Assembly: GCA_016879935.1 (NCBI GenBank)
Contig: JAACJQ010000131.1
Span: forward strand, 1 to 46,862
DNA: 46,862 nt
Origin: Archangiaceae bacterium
GTDB lineage: Bacteria > Myxococcota > Myxococcia > Myxococcales > Myxococcaceae
Direction of reading: 5' to 3'
Shown: piece after piece, positions 6,891-15,455 of the stretch
Layout: the number at the start of each line of letters is the position of its first letter
Position numbering within the stretch: position 1 is the first letter of the stretch
Notes under the pieces: model-generated
What the model was told of the DNA's origin: nothing
Databases searched by the model: none
Seen by the model: only the letters and a program-made list of their open reading frames with translations
Program-made: the position numbers and the translations under genes

Positions 6891-8590
6891 CGCGTTTCAT
6901 GAGGCTTTCCGGGGGGATGCTGGCGGTCGCGCTCATCCTCTCGTCCCCCGCATTCGCCGAGACGACCCTGTGGTTGGTGCGACCGCTGTACCCGGGTCAA
7001 GAGGCGCTCGTCGATCGAACCGAAAAGGCGATCGACAAGCTGATCTCGTCGGCCGATCGCAAAGAGCACATCATCGGCCGCACCGAGCTCGCAGCCGCGC
7101 TCAAGGGGCGCAAGGTCGAAGAGATTCCGTGCCTCAGCACCACCGAGCGCTGCGCTGATCCAATCGATCCCTTCGTGGCGACGCTTGGTTTCGGCCGTAT
7201 CGTGATGGTGCAGGGCGGGCAGGACGAAGCGGGCTTCAAGTTTCGCGTGGTGTCGTACGAGGCGGCGCTGAACAAGGTGGTGCCTGCCACCTCGTCGGCG
7301 CCCGTGCTCGAGAAGGCGCTGCTGGGCGCGGTCGCCAAGGTCGTGCCGGTTGCCTCGACGCTCGAGGTGAAGTCCGAGCCGCCGGGCGCGACCGTCTACG
7401 TCGATGACACGAAGATGGGCACCACGCCGCTCACCACGCAGGTGTTGCCCGGTGAGCGCGTCATCAAGCTCGACCTGAAGCTTCACCAGCCGATCGAAGA
7501 GACGCTGATCGTGCCCATCAAGGGCTCGGCCTCGCTCGACAAGACGCTCGAGAAGGTCGCGGCGCGGCTGATCGTCACGGCAGCTCCGGCGGGCACGACG
7601 ATCTTCATCGACGGCCAGCCGCTCGGGAAAGATCGCGTCGATCGCGGCATTCTTCCCGGCCAGCACGTGATTCGCCTCACCGCCGAGAACCACAAGGCGT
7701 TCGAGCAGACGATCAGCGTGAAGCCCGACGAGCAGTACGTGCTCGACAAGACGCTCGAGCCTCTGCCTGGCGCCGTCGTGGTGAACCCCGTGAACCCGAT
7801 GAAGCCGCCCGACAACGTGGTCGTGGTGGTGAAGAACCAGCAGCCCGATCAGGCCGTGAAGGTGACGACGCCACTGCCTCCGCCGCCTCCTCCTCCGTCA
7901 GAGACCGACAGCACCTACGAGAAGCGTTCGTACTTTCAGCTCTCGTACGAGTACGGCTCGCTGCTCGGCAACTCGCTCGTGGGTCGTCGCTGGGGCAACG
8001 CGGGAACCGGCCGCACGACCGACATCCAGTCCAGCTCCCGGCTCCTCATGGGCGGCTCGCTCGAGTACGGCACGGGCGGCAAGTACTTCGGCGTCGCGGT
8101 CGTCGGCCTCAGCTATCTCACCAACGTCGAGCGGTTCAGTCTCGGCGTTGGCTATGCGCCCGGAGCTCAGCGTGAGGTCGACATGGGCATCGCGGGCCCG
8201 ACGCAGATCGACCCCGTTCGCGTGCACATGGTCACGATTCGCGCGCTGCAACCCCAGCTTCGGCTGGCGGCCTGGCGGTTCATGTTCCAGCTGCAGATCG
8301 GCGCCGAGTTCCGCACCGGGCAGATCATTCAGACCGGCACCACGTTCTACAAAGACGGCTTCATGATCCTCGACCTGCTCGCGGCCGCGCGGCTCAACGT
8401 GCGCTTCTTCATCGTCGAGGGGCTGTACTTCTACGGCAGCGGCAACTTCACCTATTACATCCTCGGTGAGACCTCTCGCATGGAGGCTCCGAACGATGGC
8501 GCGGAGCCGCCGAACGCGACGGGGCCCGAGCCGCAGTTCAAGAACTCGCACCAGTGGGGCTTCAACGTGGGGTTGGGTTATGGCTTCTAA
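6887..8590 (+). CDS. PEGA-domain protein with C-terminal barrel-like domain
   Basis: 567 residues from ATG 6887, with TAGGAAGG about 10 nt upstream. A signal peptide ends at PAFA (about residue 24). Residues 25-150 form an alpha/beta region. Two PEGA domains follow at about 157-220 (EVKSEPPGATVYVDDTKMG) and 226-292 (VTAAPAGTTIFIDGQPLG). A proline-rich hinge PLPPPPPPPSETD is near 328, then about 220 residues of alternating strands end in WGFNVGLGYGF. The terminal aromatic and strand pattern suggest an outer-membrane barrel holding PEGA domains in the periplasm, where PEGA domains are thought to bind surface or peptidoglycan-linked structures. It overlaps the next gene by 11 nt. Function is structural or unknown. 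Confidence 0.8.
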   Translation: MTRFMRLSGGMLAVALILSSPAFAETTLWLVRPLYPGQEALVDRTEKAIDKLISSADRKEHIIGRTELAAALKGRKVEEIPCLSTTERCADPIDPFVATLGFGRIVMVQGGQDEAGFKFRVVSYEAALNKVVPATSSAPVLEKALLGAVAKVVPVASTLEVKSEPPGATVYVDDTKMGTTPLTTQVLPGERVIKLDLKLHQPIEETLIVPIKGSASLDKTLEKVAARLIVTAAPAGTTIFIDGQPLGKDRVDRGILPGQHVIRLTAENHKAFEQTISVKPDEQYVLDKTLEPLPGAVVVNPVNPMKPPDNVVVVVKNQQPDQAVKVTTPLPPPPPPPSETDSTYEKRSYFQLSYEYGSLLGNSLVGRRWGNAGTGRTTDIQSSSRLLMGGSLEYGTGGKYFGVAVVGLSYLTNVERFSLGVGYAPGAQREVDMGIAGPTQIDPVRVHMVTIRALQPQLRLAAWRFMFQLQIGAEFRTGQIIQTGTTFYKDGFMILDLLAAARLNVRFFIVEGLYFYGSGNFTYYILGETSRMEAPNDGAEPPNATGPEPQFKNSHQWGFNVGLGYGF

Positions 8591-9551
8591 GCGCGCGCTG
8601 GTGGTGATCGCGGTTCTGCTCTCGTCGCTCGTCTCGGCCGAGCCGCTCGTCGGTGCCGGCGTGGGCAACGCCGACGCGCTGATCTCGGAGGCGAGCCGGC
8701 TCTACAACAAGAAGCAGCACGTCAAGGCCGTCGACCTCTACCTCAAGGCCACGCGGGTCTCTCCGACGACGCTCGCGACGTACCTCCAGCTGGCGCGCTC
8801 GTCGGTGCTCGCCAAGCAGCTGCAGCGTGGCTGCTACGCGTACCGCGTGTACCTGAAGGCCAGCCCTGACACGCCGGAGCGCAAGAAGGCCTCGGCCGAG
8901 AGCGATCAGTGCGAGCGGCAGCTCAAGAACGCCAAGGGCCAGCCGCCCGATCTCTCGCAGAAGTACGTCGAGACCCGCGCTGCCTTCTTCGCGCAGCTCG
9001 ACAAGGGCGTGGTGCTCGGCCCGACCGGCGCCTCTGAAGAGCTGCGTACCCTCGTGAAAGACGGCTTCCTGGGCGTCGAGCTCGCCGACATGGCGCAGAA
9101 GCTTGGCTCTGCGGCCGTCGCCGAAGCCGAGGGCATTCACAAGCGTGCACTCGCCAACGAGAAGCTGCCCTCGGAGCAGCTCCGGAGTGCGCGCCCGCTC
9201 TTCCAGATCGCGGCCGACTGCGGCGTGATCGCAGGGAACTCGGGCGGCGTGACTGCCTTCCTCGACGGGCTCGCCGAGTTCACCGAGAAGGACTTCAAGC
9301 GGGCGACCCAGCTCTTTGGCGAGGCGGCCAAGCTCGACGCCGCCAACAAGGAGTACGCGTTCTACCGGGGCCTCTCCCTCTATCAGGCAGGCGACAAGCT
9401 GGCGGCGCTCAAGGCGCTCGAGACCGATCTGAAGGACGACCCCCGGACGGCGGTGTTGCGTACGGCGCTCGCGCTCGGCAATTCTCCCGAGGTCGGGGCC
9501 AGCGAGCTCGAGCGGTTGCTCTTCACCACGCGCTTCCCTGCAGAAAAGTAA
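8580..9551 (+). CDS. Exported TPR-repeat protein
   Basis: 323 residues from ATG 8580, inside the last codons of the PEGA gene, so translation is coupled. It has a signal peptide (MASKRALVVIAVLLSSLVSAEP) and a TPR unit at about 30-75 (ISEASRLYNKKQHVKAVDLYLKATRV), and again at about 225-300 (FKRATQLFGEAAKLDAANKEYAFYRGLSLYQAGD). TPR arrays mediate protein-protein contacts; no catalytic motif is visible. Position between a PEGA barrel and a Ser/Thr kinase suggests a periplasmic scaffold in the same envelope system. That role is inferred only from context. Confidence 0.8.
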   Translation: MASKRALVVIAVLLSSLVSAEPLVGAGVGNADALISEASRLYNKKQHVKAVDLYLKATRVSPTTLATYLQLARSSVLAKQLQRGCYAYRVYLKASPDTPERKKASAESDQCERQLKNAKGQPPDLSQKYVETRAAFFAQLDKGVVLGPTGASEELRTLVKDGFLGVELADMAQKLGSAAVAEAEGIHKRALANEKLPSEQLRSARPLFQIAADCGVIAGNSGGVTAFLDGLAEFTEKDFKRATQLFGEAAKLDAANKEYAFYRGLSLYQAGDKLAALKALETDLKDDPRTAVLRTALALGNSPEVGASELERLLFTTRFPAEK

Positions 9552-9574
9552 GTCTCACTCTCGCGGGAGTCCGG

Positions 9575-11332
9575 GTGGCGTTCTTCATCTGTCAGGCGTG
9601 CGGCGAAGAGTACGAGGCTGAAGCGCCGAAGTGCCCGAAGTGCGGCCGCTCCGAGACGATTCGCCTGAACCGCGCCGATCGCATGGTCGATCGGATGATC
9701 GCGGGCCGCTTCAAGATCATTCGCAAGCTGGGGCAGGGCGGCATGGGCGCCGTGTACCTGGCGGAGCAGGTCGGCATCGGCCACCGCGTCGCCATCAAGT
9801 TCCTCAAGAGTGAGTTCTCGACCGACGTCGAGATCGCGCGCCGCTTCCTCAACGAGGCGAAGACGTACGCGAAGGTCGTTCACCCGAACGCAGTCACCTT
9901 TCACGAGTTCGGCCAGGATGACGAAGGCAACCTCTTCATCGCGATGGAGTACTGCGAAGGCGTCGATCTGAAGAAGACGATCGCCGAGCGCGGGCACCTG
10001 TCGATCGTCGAGGCCATCGAAGTGACGACGCAGGTCGCCGACGTGCTGGCCGACGCGCACGACAAGCAGATCGTGCACCGCGATCTGAAGCCCGAGAACA
10101 TCATGATCCGCAAAGGCCTGCGGGGCATGCACGCCAAGGTGCTCGACTTCGGCATCGCGCGCCTGATGGACGCGAGCACCAAGCTGACCGTGGCTGGCGC
10201 GATCGCGGGAACACCGCGGTACATGTCGCCCGAGCAGGTCGAAGGCCGTGAGGTCGATCGCCGCGCCGACATCTACTCGCTGGGCATCGTGTGCTTCGAG
10301 GCGTTGACTGGCCGGCAGCCGTTCGATGGCGCCACCATCGCCGAGATCATGCGCAAGCAGGCGCTGGAGCCGTTGCCTCGGCTCTCCGACATCGCTCCCG
10401 AGATCGACTTGCCGGCGTTGCAGGCGGTGCTCGACAAGGCCTGCGCCAAGAACCGTGAACAGCGCTACCCCGACATGATCGCGTTCGCGAGCGCGCTGTC
10501 GCAGGCGATTCCCACGCAGTTGCACATGTCGTTGCCGCCGCTGCAGCGAATGGCCACGAACGCAGGCCGCGCGGCGGTGGCTGCGGCGACGCCGGCTCCT
10601 GGCAAAGCGACGGGCATGGCCCTGCCGGGCACGAACGCCGGCGCCGAGGCGCTCGACAGCACGATGCTGCAGGGCTCGACGCCCGCGCCGAGCGTCACGA
10701 TTCAGGACAGTGGCCAGAGCGCGCTGACGCAGCAGCCAGGCATCGGCTCCATCAGCCCGAGCGGCTCGAAGTCGCCCGTGCCCGACGTCTCGCTGCCGCC
10801 GAGGGTCGAGAAGTCGAAGGCCCCGATGATCGCAGGGGTGGTCGTGCTGCTGGTGCTGATCGGTGGCGGAGTGGCGGTGATGGCGGGCGGCAAGGACCCG
10901 GGGCCTCAGCCCAACGTTCCCGAGATTCCGAAGGTGGTCGAGGTTCCGAAGCCGATCGAGCCCCCCAAAGTCGACGACACCGCGACCATCGTGGCAGCTG
11001 CGGCGGCGAAGGTGGTTCACGAACAGGCCGCGTACGAGAAGCTCAAATCTGCCCAGACCAACTGGGAGAAGGGCGATCTCAACACCGCGAAGATCGACCT
11101 CGACAACATCGCCACCGACACGCCCGCACGCGCCGAGGCCGAGAAGCTGCTCGCGAACATCAAGATCGTTCAGGACGCCATCATGGCCGGTGACAAGGCC
11201 CGCCAGCGTGGTGACTGCGACGCGGCGATGAGCGCCTACCGGAACGCGTCGAAGCTCAACGGCAACGTCGACGCCGTGAAGCGGGGCATGGGCGCGTGTA
11301 CTGCGGCCGCCATTCCCGGACAGGCCGAGTGA
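9575..11332 (+). CDS. Zinc-ribbon transmembrane Ser/Thr protein kinase
   Basis: 585 residues from GTG 9575, preceded by CGGGAG. A zinc ribbon with Cys 6, 9, 20 and 23 is followed by a Hanks-type kinase at about 46-310. It shows glycine loop GQGGMGAV (53-60), VAIK Lys75, HRDLKPEN (catalytic Asp170), DFG (191-193) and SPE, so it should be active. A Pro/Ser-rich juxtamembrane linker (about 315-410) leads to one membrane helix (about 417-437, MIAGVVVLLVLIGGG) and an outer TPR-like helical region ending with paired Cys. It likely senses an envelope signal and phosphorylates cytosolic targets. The stop overlaps the acyltransferase start (GTGA). Confidence 0.93.
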   Translation: MAFFICQACGEEYEAEAPKCPKCGRSETIRLNRADRMVDRMIAGRFKIIRKLGQGGMGAVYLAEQVGIGHRVAIKFLKSEFSTDVEIARRFLNEAKTYAKVVHPNAVTFHEFGQDDEGNLFIAMEYCEGVDLKKTIAERGHLSIVEAIEVTTQVADVLADAHDKQIVHRDLKPENIMIRKGLRGMHAKVLDFGIARLMDASTKLTVAGAIAGTPRYMSPEQVEGREVDRRADIYSLGIVCFEALTGRQPFDGATIAEIMRKQALEPLPRLSDIAPEIDLPALQAVLDKACAKNREQRYPDMIAFASALSQAIPTQLHMSLPPLQRMATNAGRAAVAAATPAPGKATGMALPGTNAGAEALDSTMLQGSTPAPSVTIQDSGQSALTQQPGIGSISPSGSKSPVPDVSLPPRVEKSKAPMIAGVVVLLVLIGGGVAVMAGGKDPGPQPNVPEIPKVVEVPKPIEPPKVDDTATIVAAAAAKVVHEQAAYEKLKSAQTNWEKGDLNTAKIDLDNIATDTPARAEAEKLLANIKIVQDAIMAGDKARQRGDCDAAMSAYRNASKLNGNVDAVKRGMGACTAAAIPGQAE

Positions 11333-12240
11333 CAGCGGTCGTCACCCGCAAACCAGACATCACTCCCGGTGGCCCAGTCGGACGGCTCGTCGTCGGGCTC
11401 TTCATGCGATGGCTCCGCTGGCTGTCGTCTGCGACGCGCCGGGGCCTGGCGTTCTTCGTGGCACGGCTCGCGTTCGGGCTCGGCATTCGTCGCGCGGTCG
11501 CCCTCGACAACCTGAAGCACGCCTTTCCCGAGCGGTCCGAGGACGAGCGGCTCGCCATCGCGCGCGGCGTCTACCGAAGCCTGGCGCTCGCGGCGATCGA
11601 GGCGGTGACGTCAGATCTGCTGCCTGACGATGAACTCAACCGAGCCGTCGAGGTGGTCGACTGGAAAGGGCTCGACGTGCTGCTCGACGCCCGCCAGCCG
11701 GTGCTGATCGCCTCTGCCCATCTCGGCAGCTGGGAGCTCTTCGCCGAGGTGATGGCGCGCCGCCGGTACGTCTTCAGCGCCGTGGTGAGGCCGCTCGCTG
11801 GCGCCTTCAACGAGTGGGTGGTGAACAACCGCAAAGCGGCGGGCGTGGAGTTGATTCTGCAGCGCGGTGCGCTCCGCAAGATGCTGGCCGCGCTCGAGCG
11901 TGGTCGCGCGGTCGTGCAGCTGATCGACCAGGTGCTGCCCGCGAGAGACGGGGTCTTCGTGCCGTTCTTCGGGCGGCTCGCGAGCACGACGCCAGCGGTA
12001 TCGATGGCCGCGCGCGTGTCGAAGGCTCCGGTCTACGTCGTCGCGGCGGTGCGGGAAGGCGAGCGGCTGCGCATGTTCGTCGAGGGCCCGGTGCCCTTCG
12101 TCGACTCGGGCGATCGGGATCGTGATCTGGTGACGCACACCGCGGCGCTCACGGCGATCATCGAGGGGCTCGTTCGCAAGTACCCCGATCAGTGGTTGTG
12201 GTTGCACCGGCGGTGGAAGGTGGCGCCTCCGCAGGGCTGA
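11329..12240 (+). CDS. LpxL/HtrB-type lauroyl/lysophospholipid acyltransferase
   Basis: 303 residues from GTG 11329, which overlaps the kinase stop; a longer in-frame start exists but lies inside the kinase gene. The HxxxxE catalytic motif is in SAHLGSWELF, and DNLKHAFPERSEDER is the typical LpxL-family N-terminal signature. Later motifs VQLIDQVLPARDGVFVPFFGR and YPDQWLWLHRRWK match the family's substrate-binding and C-terminal blocks. It would add a secondary acyl chain to lipid A or a related lipid at the inner membrane. Being coupled to a kinase gene is unusual and may indicate envelope co-regulation. Chain specificity cannot be predicted. Confidence 0.88.
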   Translation: MTAVVTRKPDITPGGPVGRLVVGLFMRWLRWLSSATRRGLAFFVARLAFGLGIRRAVALDNLKHAFPERSEDERLAIARGVYRSLALAAIEAVTSDLLPDDELNRAVEVVDWKGLDVLLDARQPVLIASAHLGSWELFAEVMARRRYVFSAVVRPLAGAFNEWVVNNRKAAGVELILQRGALRKMLAALERGRAVVQLIDQVLPARDGVFVPFFGRLASTTPAVSMAARVSKAPVYVVAAVREGERLRMFVEGPVPFVDSGDRDRDLVTHTAALTAIIEGLVRKYPDQWLWLHRRWKVAPPQG

Positions 12241-12250
12241 GCGGTTCTGG

Positions 12251-12263
12251 CATACTGGCGGTA
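12251..12263 (+). promoter_or_regulatory. -10-like element CATACT directly before a start codon
   Basis: CATACT (12251-12256) lies 6 nt before ATG 12263, in a 22-nt spacer with no Shine-Dalgarno. It matches the pattern YAnnnT-N6-10-ATG seen before several other unit heads here, so a leaderless transcript is predicted. Confidence 0.35.
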
Positions 12264-12682
12264 TGGGTGCCGTTCACGTCACGCTCGATCTCGAGAACAC
12301 CACCGACGCAGACAACGCAGAGGTCGGGTTGACTCCTTCGACAGCGGTTCGACGGCATTCGGTGCGCGCCCTGGTCGACACGGGCGCGGTGCTGCTGGTG
12401 CTGCCACACGACATCGTTGACCACCTTGGGATTCGTCGCCGAGGCAAGAGCGTCGTGAGTTTTGCCGATGATCGAAAAGTCGAGTTGGAGACAGCCGGGC
12501 CCGTGACCGTTCGAATCGGCAACCGTGCGGGGGTCTTCGAGTGCCTCGTTGGTCCGCCGACGTGCGAGCCGTTACTTGGTCAGATTCCTCTCGAGCGATT
12601 GGATCTGCTGGTCGATCCCGTTCACCAGCAGCTGGTCGTTCGACCCGAGTCTCCGATCTACCCGCTCTATTCGGTGAAATAG
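12263..12682 (+). CDS. Retropepsin-like aspartic protease (clan AA)
   Basis: 139 residues. The catalytic loop is ALVDTGAVLLVLPHDIV (D-T-G-A in the hydrophobic-hydrophobic-D-T-G setting), and the fold ends with LLGQIPLERLDLLVDPVHQQLV, the conserved second hydrophobic block of single-lobe bacterial retropepsins. Only one DTG is present, so the enzyme should act as a homodimer. No signal peptide is visible, so it is cytosolic. Such stand-alone proteins are widespread in bacteria, with few known substrates. It appears to have its own promoter (CATACT just upstream). Domain confidence is good; cellular role is unknown. Confidence 0.82.
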   Translation: MGAVHVTLDLENTTDADNAEVGLTPSTAVRRHSVRALVDTGAVLLVLPHDIVDHLGIRRRGKSVVSFADDRKVELETAGPVTVRIGNRAGVFECLVGPPTCEPLLGQIPLERLDLLVDPVHQQLVVRPESPIYPLYSVK

Positions 12683-12708
12683 CGGCGCGCGCGAGGCATG
12701 GTGGCCGG

Positions 12709-13254
12709 GTGAGCGGCCCGTTCTCGGCACGAGTGCAGACCCTGACCTTCGCAGAGGGCGCCGCGGCCGACGCGGTTTCGTTGCTCAAACGCTTCGATGA
12801 CTTCGTCGTGCGCAGCCGGCGCATCAAGGGGCAAGTCCGCCTCGGGCTCTCGGTCTCGCTCGCGATCGGCCTCGCCTGCGTCGCCAGCCGGGTGGAGCAA
12901 CCGCTCGCGGTGGGCCTCTGTGGAATCGCCCTGCTCGGCGTGGTGTGGCTCGCGACCGCCATCATCGTGCCCATGAGTCTCATGGGCCGCGCTCAGCTCG
13001 CGAACGGCGGTGGAGCGACGATGCAGTCGGGTGTGGCCGTGGCTCTCGAACCGCGCGGGCTCTCGGCGGGAGACGACGTGTTCGGCTGGGCGTGCATCTC
13101 CTCCGTGAGGGTCGACGGTGGCGGCGTCACCATCGAGGGCGTCGACGAAGCGAGGCGGCGCGTCTTTCGCATCGAGCTGTCGCCGCGCAACTTCCTCTCG
13201 GCGGAGGGCCAGCAGTCGGTGGTGGCCGAAGTCGAGCGGCTGCGGCGGCAGTGA
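12709..13254 (+). CDS. Two-pass membrane protein of unknown function
   Basis: 181 residues using GTG 12709, the in-frame start nearest the end of the protease gene. A longer reading would overlap that gene by 140 nt. An N-terminal amphipathic section (about 1-40) precedes two membrane helices (about 45-60 and 66-90: LGLSVSLAIGLACVAS and VGLCGIALLGVVWLATAIIV). The C-terminal half is soluble, with a PH-like strand pattern (GWACISSVRVDGGGVTIEGV...RVFRIELSPRNF). I do not recognise a family beyond resemblance to bacterial PH-domain membrane proteins. The 90-nt spacer after it carries a paired CACGTG element. Confidence 0.7.
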   Translation: MSGPFSARVQTLTFAEGAAADAVSLLKRFDDFVVRSRRIKGQVRLGLSVSLAIGLACVASRVEQPLAVGLCGIALLGVVWLATAIIVPMSLMGRAQLANGGGATMQSGVAVALEPRGLSAGDDVFGWACISSVRVDGGGVTIEGVDEARRRVFRIELSPRNFLSAEGQQSVVAEVERLRRQ

Positions 13255-13313
13255 ACCAACGCGGGGCTCTGGTTCTTCGGAAATGGGCTGCACCGCCGGG
13301 CGTTACGGAGCAA

Positions 13314-13331
13314 CACGTGTGCGTTCACGTG
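13314..13331. promoter_or_regulatory. Paired CACGTG palindromes upstream of the export operon
   Basis: CACGTG occurs at 13314-13319 and again at 13326-13331, exactly 12 bp apart, separated by TGCGTT. Each copy is a palindrome, so the pair could bind a dimeric regulator. As RNA it could instead fold into a 6-bp stem with a 6-nt loop. It ends 13 nt before the Yip1-like start, in a 90-bp spacer with no other clear feature. Confidence 0.4.
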
Positions 13332-13344
13332 AGGGAACCTGCGA

Positions 13345-14130
13345 ATGTCGAACTCGATGGGCGAGGGGAAGAGTAAGGCGCCAGGCATGCGCGCGTTGCG
13401 GCCCCTCGCCGTCATCGTCGACCCCCTCGGAGCGGTGCCCCGGGCCGTCGAAGCCCGAGGCTGGGTCGTTCCGCTGTTGCTCGCGATGAGCCTGTCGGCG
13501 GGAGCGTCGGCGGCGATCGCCACGCGGCTCGACACCTCGCGCATCGTGATCCCCAGACTCGAAGCGGCCGGAGAGCTCTCGAAGGTCAGCGAGCGCGAGA
13601 TCTCGGAGCAGGTCGAGCAGGCGCAGCGCCTGGCGATCGTCGGCGGCGTTGCCAAGGGCGTGTTCCTGGTGCCCCTGCTCGCGCTCCTCGGCGCGGCCGG
13701 CCTGTGGTTCTGCAGCTGGCTCTTCGGTGGGCGCGGAACGTTCGCCGAGCTCTTCACCGTGGTGTGCCTCGCGTTGCTGCCGATGGCGGTGGCGCAGGGC
13801 ATCACGCTCGCGTCAGCGCTCCGACAGCAGAGCCTGACCCCGAAGCTGGCGACGAGTCTGGTGCCCTCGTCTTTGAGCGCGGTGATCGACGAACCGGCGC
13901 CGATCGAGCGGCCAGGCTGGAAGGCCACCGCGACGAAGTCGCTGATTGGCCTCGTCGACTTCTTCCACGTCTGGAGCGCGTTGCTGCTCGGGCTCGGCTT
14001 CGCGGCTGCGACGAAGCGCTCGCGCTGGTTCGCGACTCCGTTCGGAGCGCTGCTCTACTTTCTCGTCATCGCGGCCGTGACCATCGGGTTGCCCGGGCTC
14101 GGCGACGGCGGTGGCGGAGGCCCCCGATGA
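13345..14130 (+). CDS. Yip1-like multi-pass membrane protein
   Basis: 261 residues. It follows the bacterial YIP1-family plan: a short cytosolic N-terminus containing VDPLGAVPRAVEARGW, a first membrane helix (about 42-60), a helical soluble stretch with EISEQVEQAQRLAIV, then four more hydrophobic segments, including LVPLLALLGAAGLWFCSWLF and LLYFLVIAAVTIGLPGL. The stop overlaps the TolC-like gene start (ATGA at 14127-14130). It is therefore probably the first gene of the export operon, though it is not a usual MacAB-TolC component. A membrane-organising or assembly role is a guess. Confidence 0.75.
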   Translation: MSNSMGEGKSKAPGMRALRPLAVIVDPLGAVPRAVEARGWVVPLLLAMSLSAGASAAIATRLDTSRIVIPRLEAAGELSKVSEREISEQVEQAQRLAIVGGVAKGVFLVPLLALLGAAGLWFCSWLFGGRGTFAELFTVVCLALLPMAVAQGITLASALRQQSLTPKLATSLVPSSLSAVIDEPAPIERPGWKATATKSLIGLVDFFHVWSALLLGLGFAAATKRSRWFATPFGALLYFLVIAAVTIGLPGLGDGGGGGPR

Positions 14131-15455
14131 TCATCGCGCTGTTGCTCACCGCCACGCCGATCACGCTGGACGAGGTACGGCAGGCGTCACGGCAGAACCT
14201 CGACGCGATTCGCGCCGAGCTGTCCGTCACCCGCGCTGGGCTCGATCGCACCGACGCGCGCTCGGTCTTGTTTCCCCAGGTCGATCTCACGCTCGGCTTC
14301 AGCGAGACCCTGGCCGGGCCGCAGCGACGCTTCACGACGGCTCCGCAGATTCAGCCCGACGGCTCCCTGAGCTTCGTGCAGAAGCCCGTCGACATTCCGT
14401 CGTTCGCGCAGGGCAACTTCCAGCTCGGCTTGAGCGTGCAGCAGCTGCTCTACGACGGCGGTCGCTGGTGGAATCAGCTCGCGAGAACAGGAGCGCTGGA
14501 AGAGGCGGCGAAAGGGCAGCTGGTCGAGCAGCAGGCCGCGAGCGAGCTCGAGGCGGTGCGAAGGTTCTACGAACTCCTCCGTGCGCAGGTGACGCTCACG
14601 GTGCTGGAGGGATCGGTCAAGCGCAGCACCGATCTGCTCGAGCGCGCGAAGGGCCTCTTCGAGGCCGGCCGAGCGCAGAGACGCGACGTGCTCGATGCCG
14701 AGGTGAACCTGGGGAACGATCGCATCGCGGTGATTCGTCAGCGGCAGGCGATCGTCACGGCGCAGGCTTCGTTGCTCCAGTGGTTGGGCCAGCCGCCGCG
14801 AGACGTCGAGGCCGTGACGCCGCCGGGGTTTCAGGGTGTGCTCGCGCCCGTCGTCCCCGAGGCGCCGAAGCTGCTGTCACTGGCTCGGGAGCGGCGGCCG
14901 CTCTTTCACGTGCTCGATGCACAGGGCCGGGGCGCGAAGCTGGCCGTGGAGATTGCGCGCGCCGACTACCTGCCGCGGCTCACCGCGAGCGCGAACTACA
15001 ACCGCACCGCGCCTTCAGCCGAACTCTTCATCGACCCCACCAAGCAGCACGCGGTCTCTCTTGGCGCGAATCTCTCGTGGGATCTCTTCAGCGGCTTCGC
15101 GACGGACTCGCAGGTGGCCCGTGCACAGACGCAGTTGACCGAGCTCGAGAAGCAGCAGCGACAGGCGACCATCGAGCTCGAGTCCGAGATCGTGCGCGCG
15201 ACGAGCGCGCTCTCGGCGCAGGGAGAGATCGCCGTGCTCGCAGCGAAGAACCGGCAGCTCGCCGAAGAGAGCTTCTCGGCCGAGGAGCAGCGCTACACCG
15301 CAGGCGCCACGACCAGCCTGTCGGTGCGTGATGCCCAGAACCGCGCGCTCCAGGCCCAGCTCACGCAGCTGCAGACCCGCGTCGATCTCGAGATCGCCAC
15401 CGCCGCGCTCGAGCGCCTCGCCGGTGGCCCCATTGCCGTTCAGGAGAAGCCATGA
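14127..15455 (+). CDS. TolC-family outer-membrane efflux protein
   Basis: 442 residues from ATG 14127, overlapping the preceding stop. A short hydrophobic leader (MIIALLLTATPITLDEV) runs into the typical TolC opening helix (ITLDEVRQASRQNLDAIRAE). Two long coiled-coil repeats follow: ELEAVRRFYELLRAQVTLT...LFEAGRAQRRDVLDAEVNLG in the first half, and ELEKQQRQATIELESEI...RYTAGATTSLSVRDAQNRAL in the second. This is the internal duplication of the family. The usual length is 420-480. It forms a trimeric channel across the outer membrane and periplasm, serving the adaptor and ABC genes immediately downstream. The leader is unusually short, so the true N-terminus could differ. Confidence 0.92.
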   Translation: MIIALLLTATPITLDEVRQASRQNLDAIRAELSVTRAGLDRTDARSVLFPQVDLTLGFSETLAGPQRRFTTAPQIQPDGSLSFVQKPVDIPSFAQGNFQLGLSVQQLLYDGGRWWNQLARTGALEEAAKGQLVEQQAASELEAVRRFYELLRAQVTLTVLEGSVKRSTDLLERAKGLFEAGRAQRRDVLDAEVNLGNDRIAVIRQRQAIVTAQASLLQWLGQPPRDVEAVTPPGFQGVLAPVVPEAPKLLSLARERRPLFHVLDAQGRGAKLAVEIARADYLPRLTASANYNRTAPSAELFIDPTKQHAVSLGANLSWDLFSGFATDSQVARAQTQLTELEKQQRQATIELESEIVRATSALSAQGEIAVLAAKNRQLAEESFSAEEQRYTAGATTSLSVRDAQNRALQAQLTQLQTRVDLEIATAALERLAGGPIAVQEKP

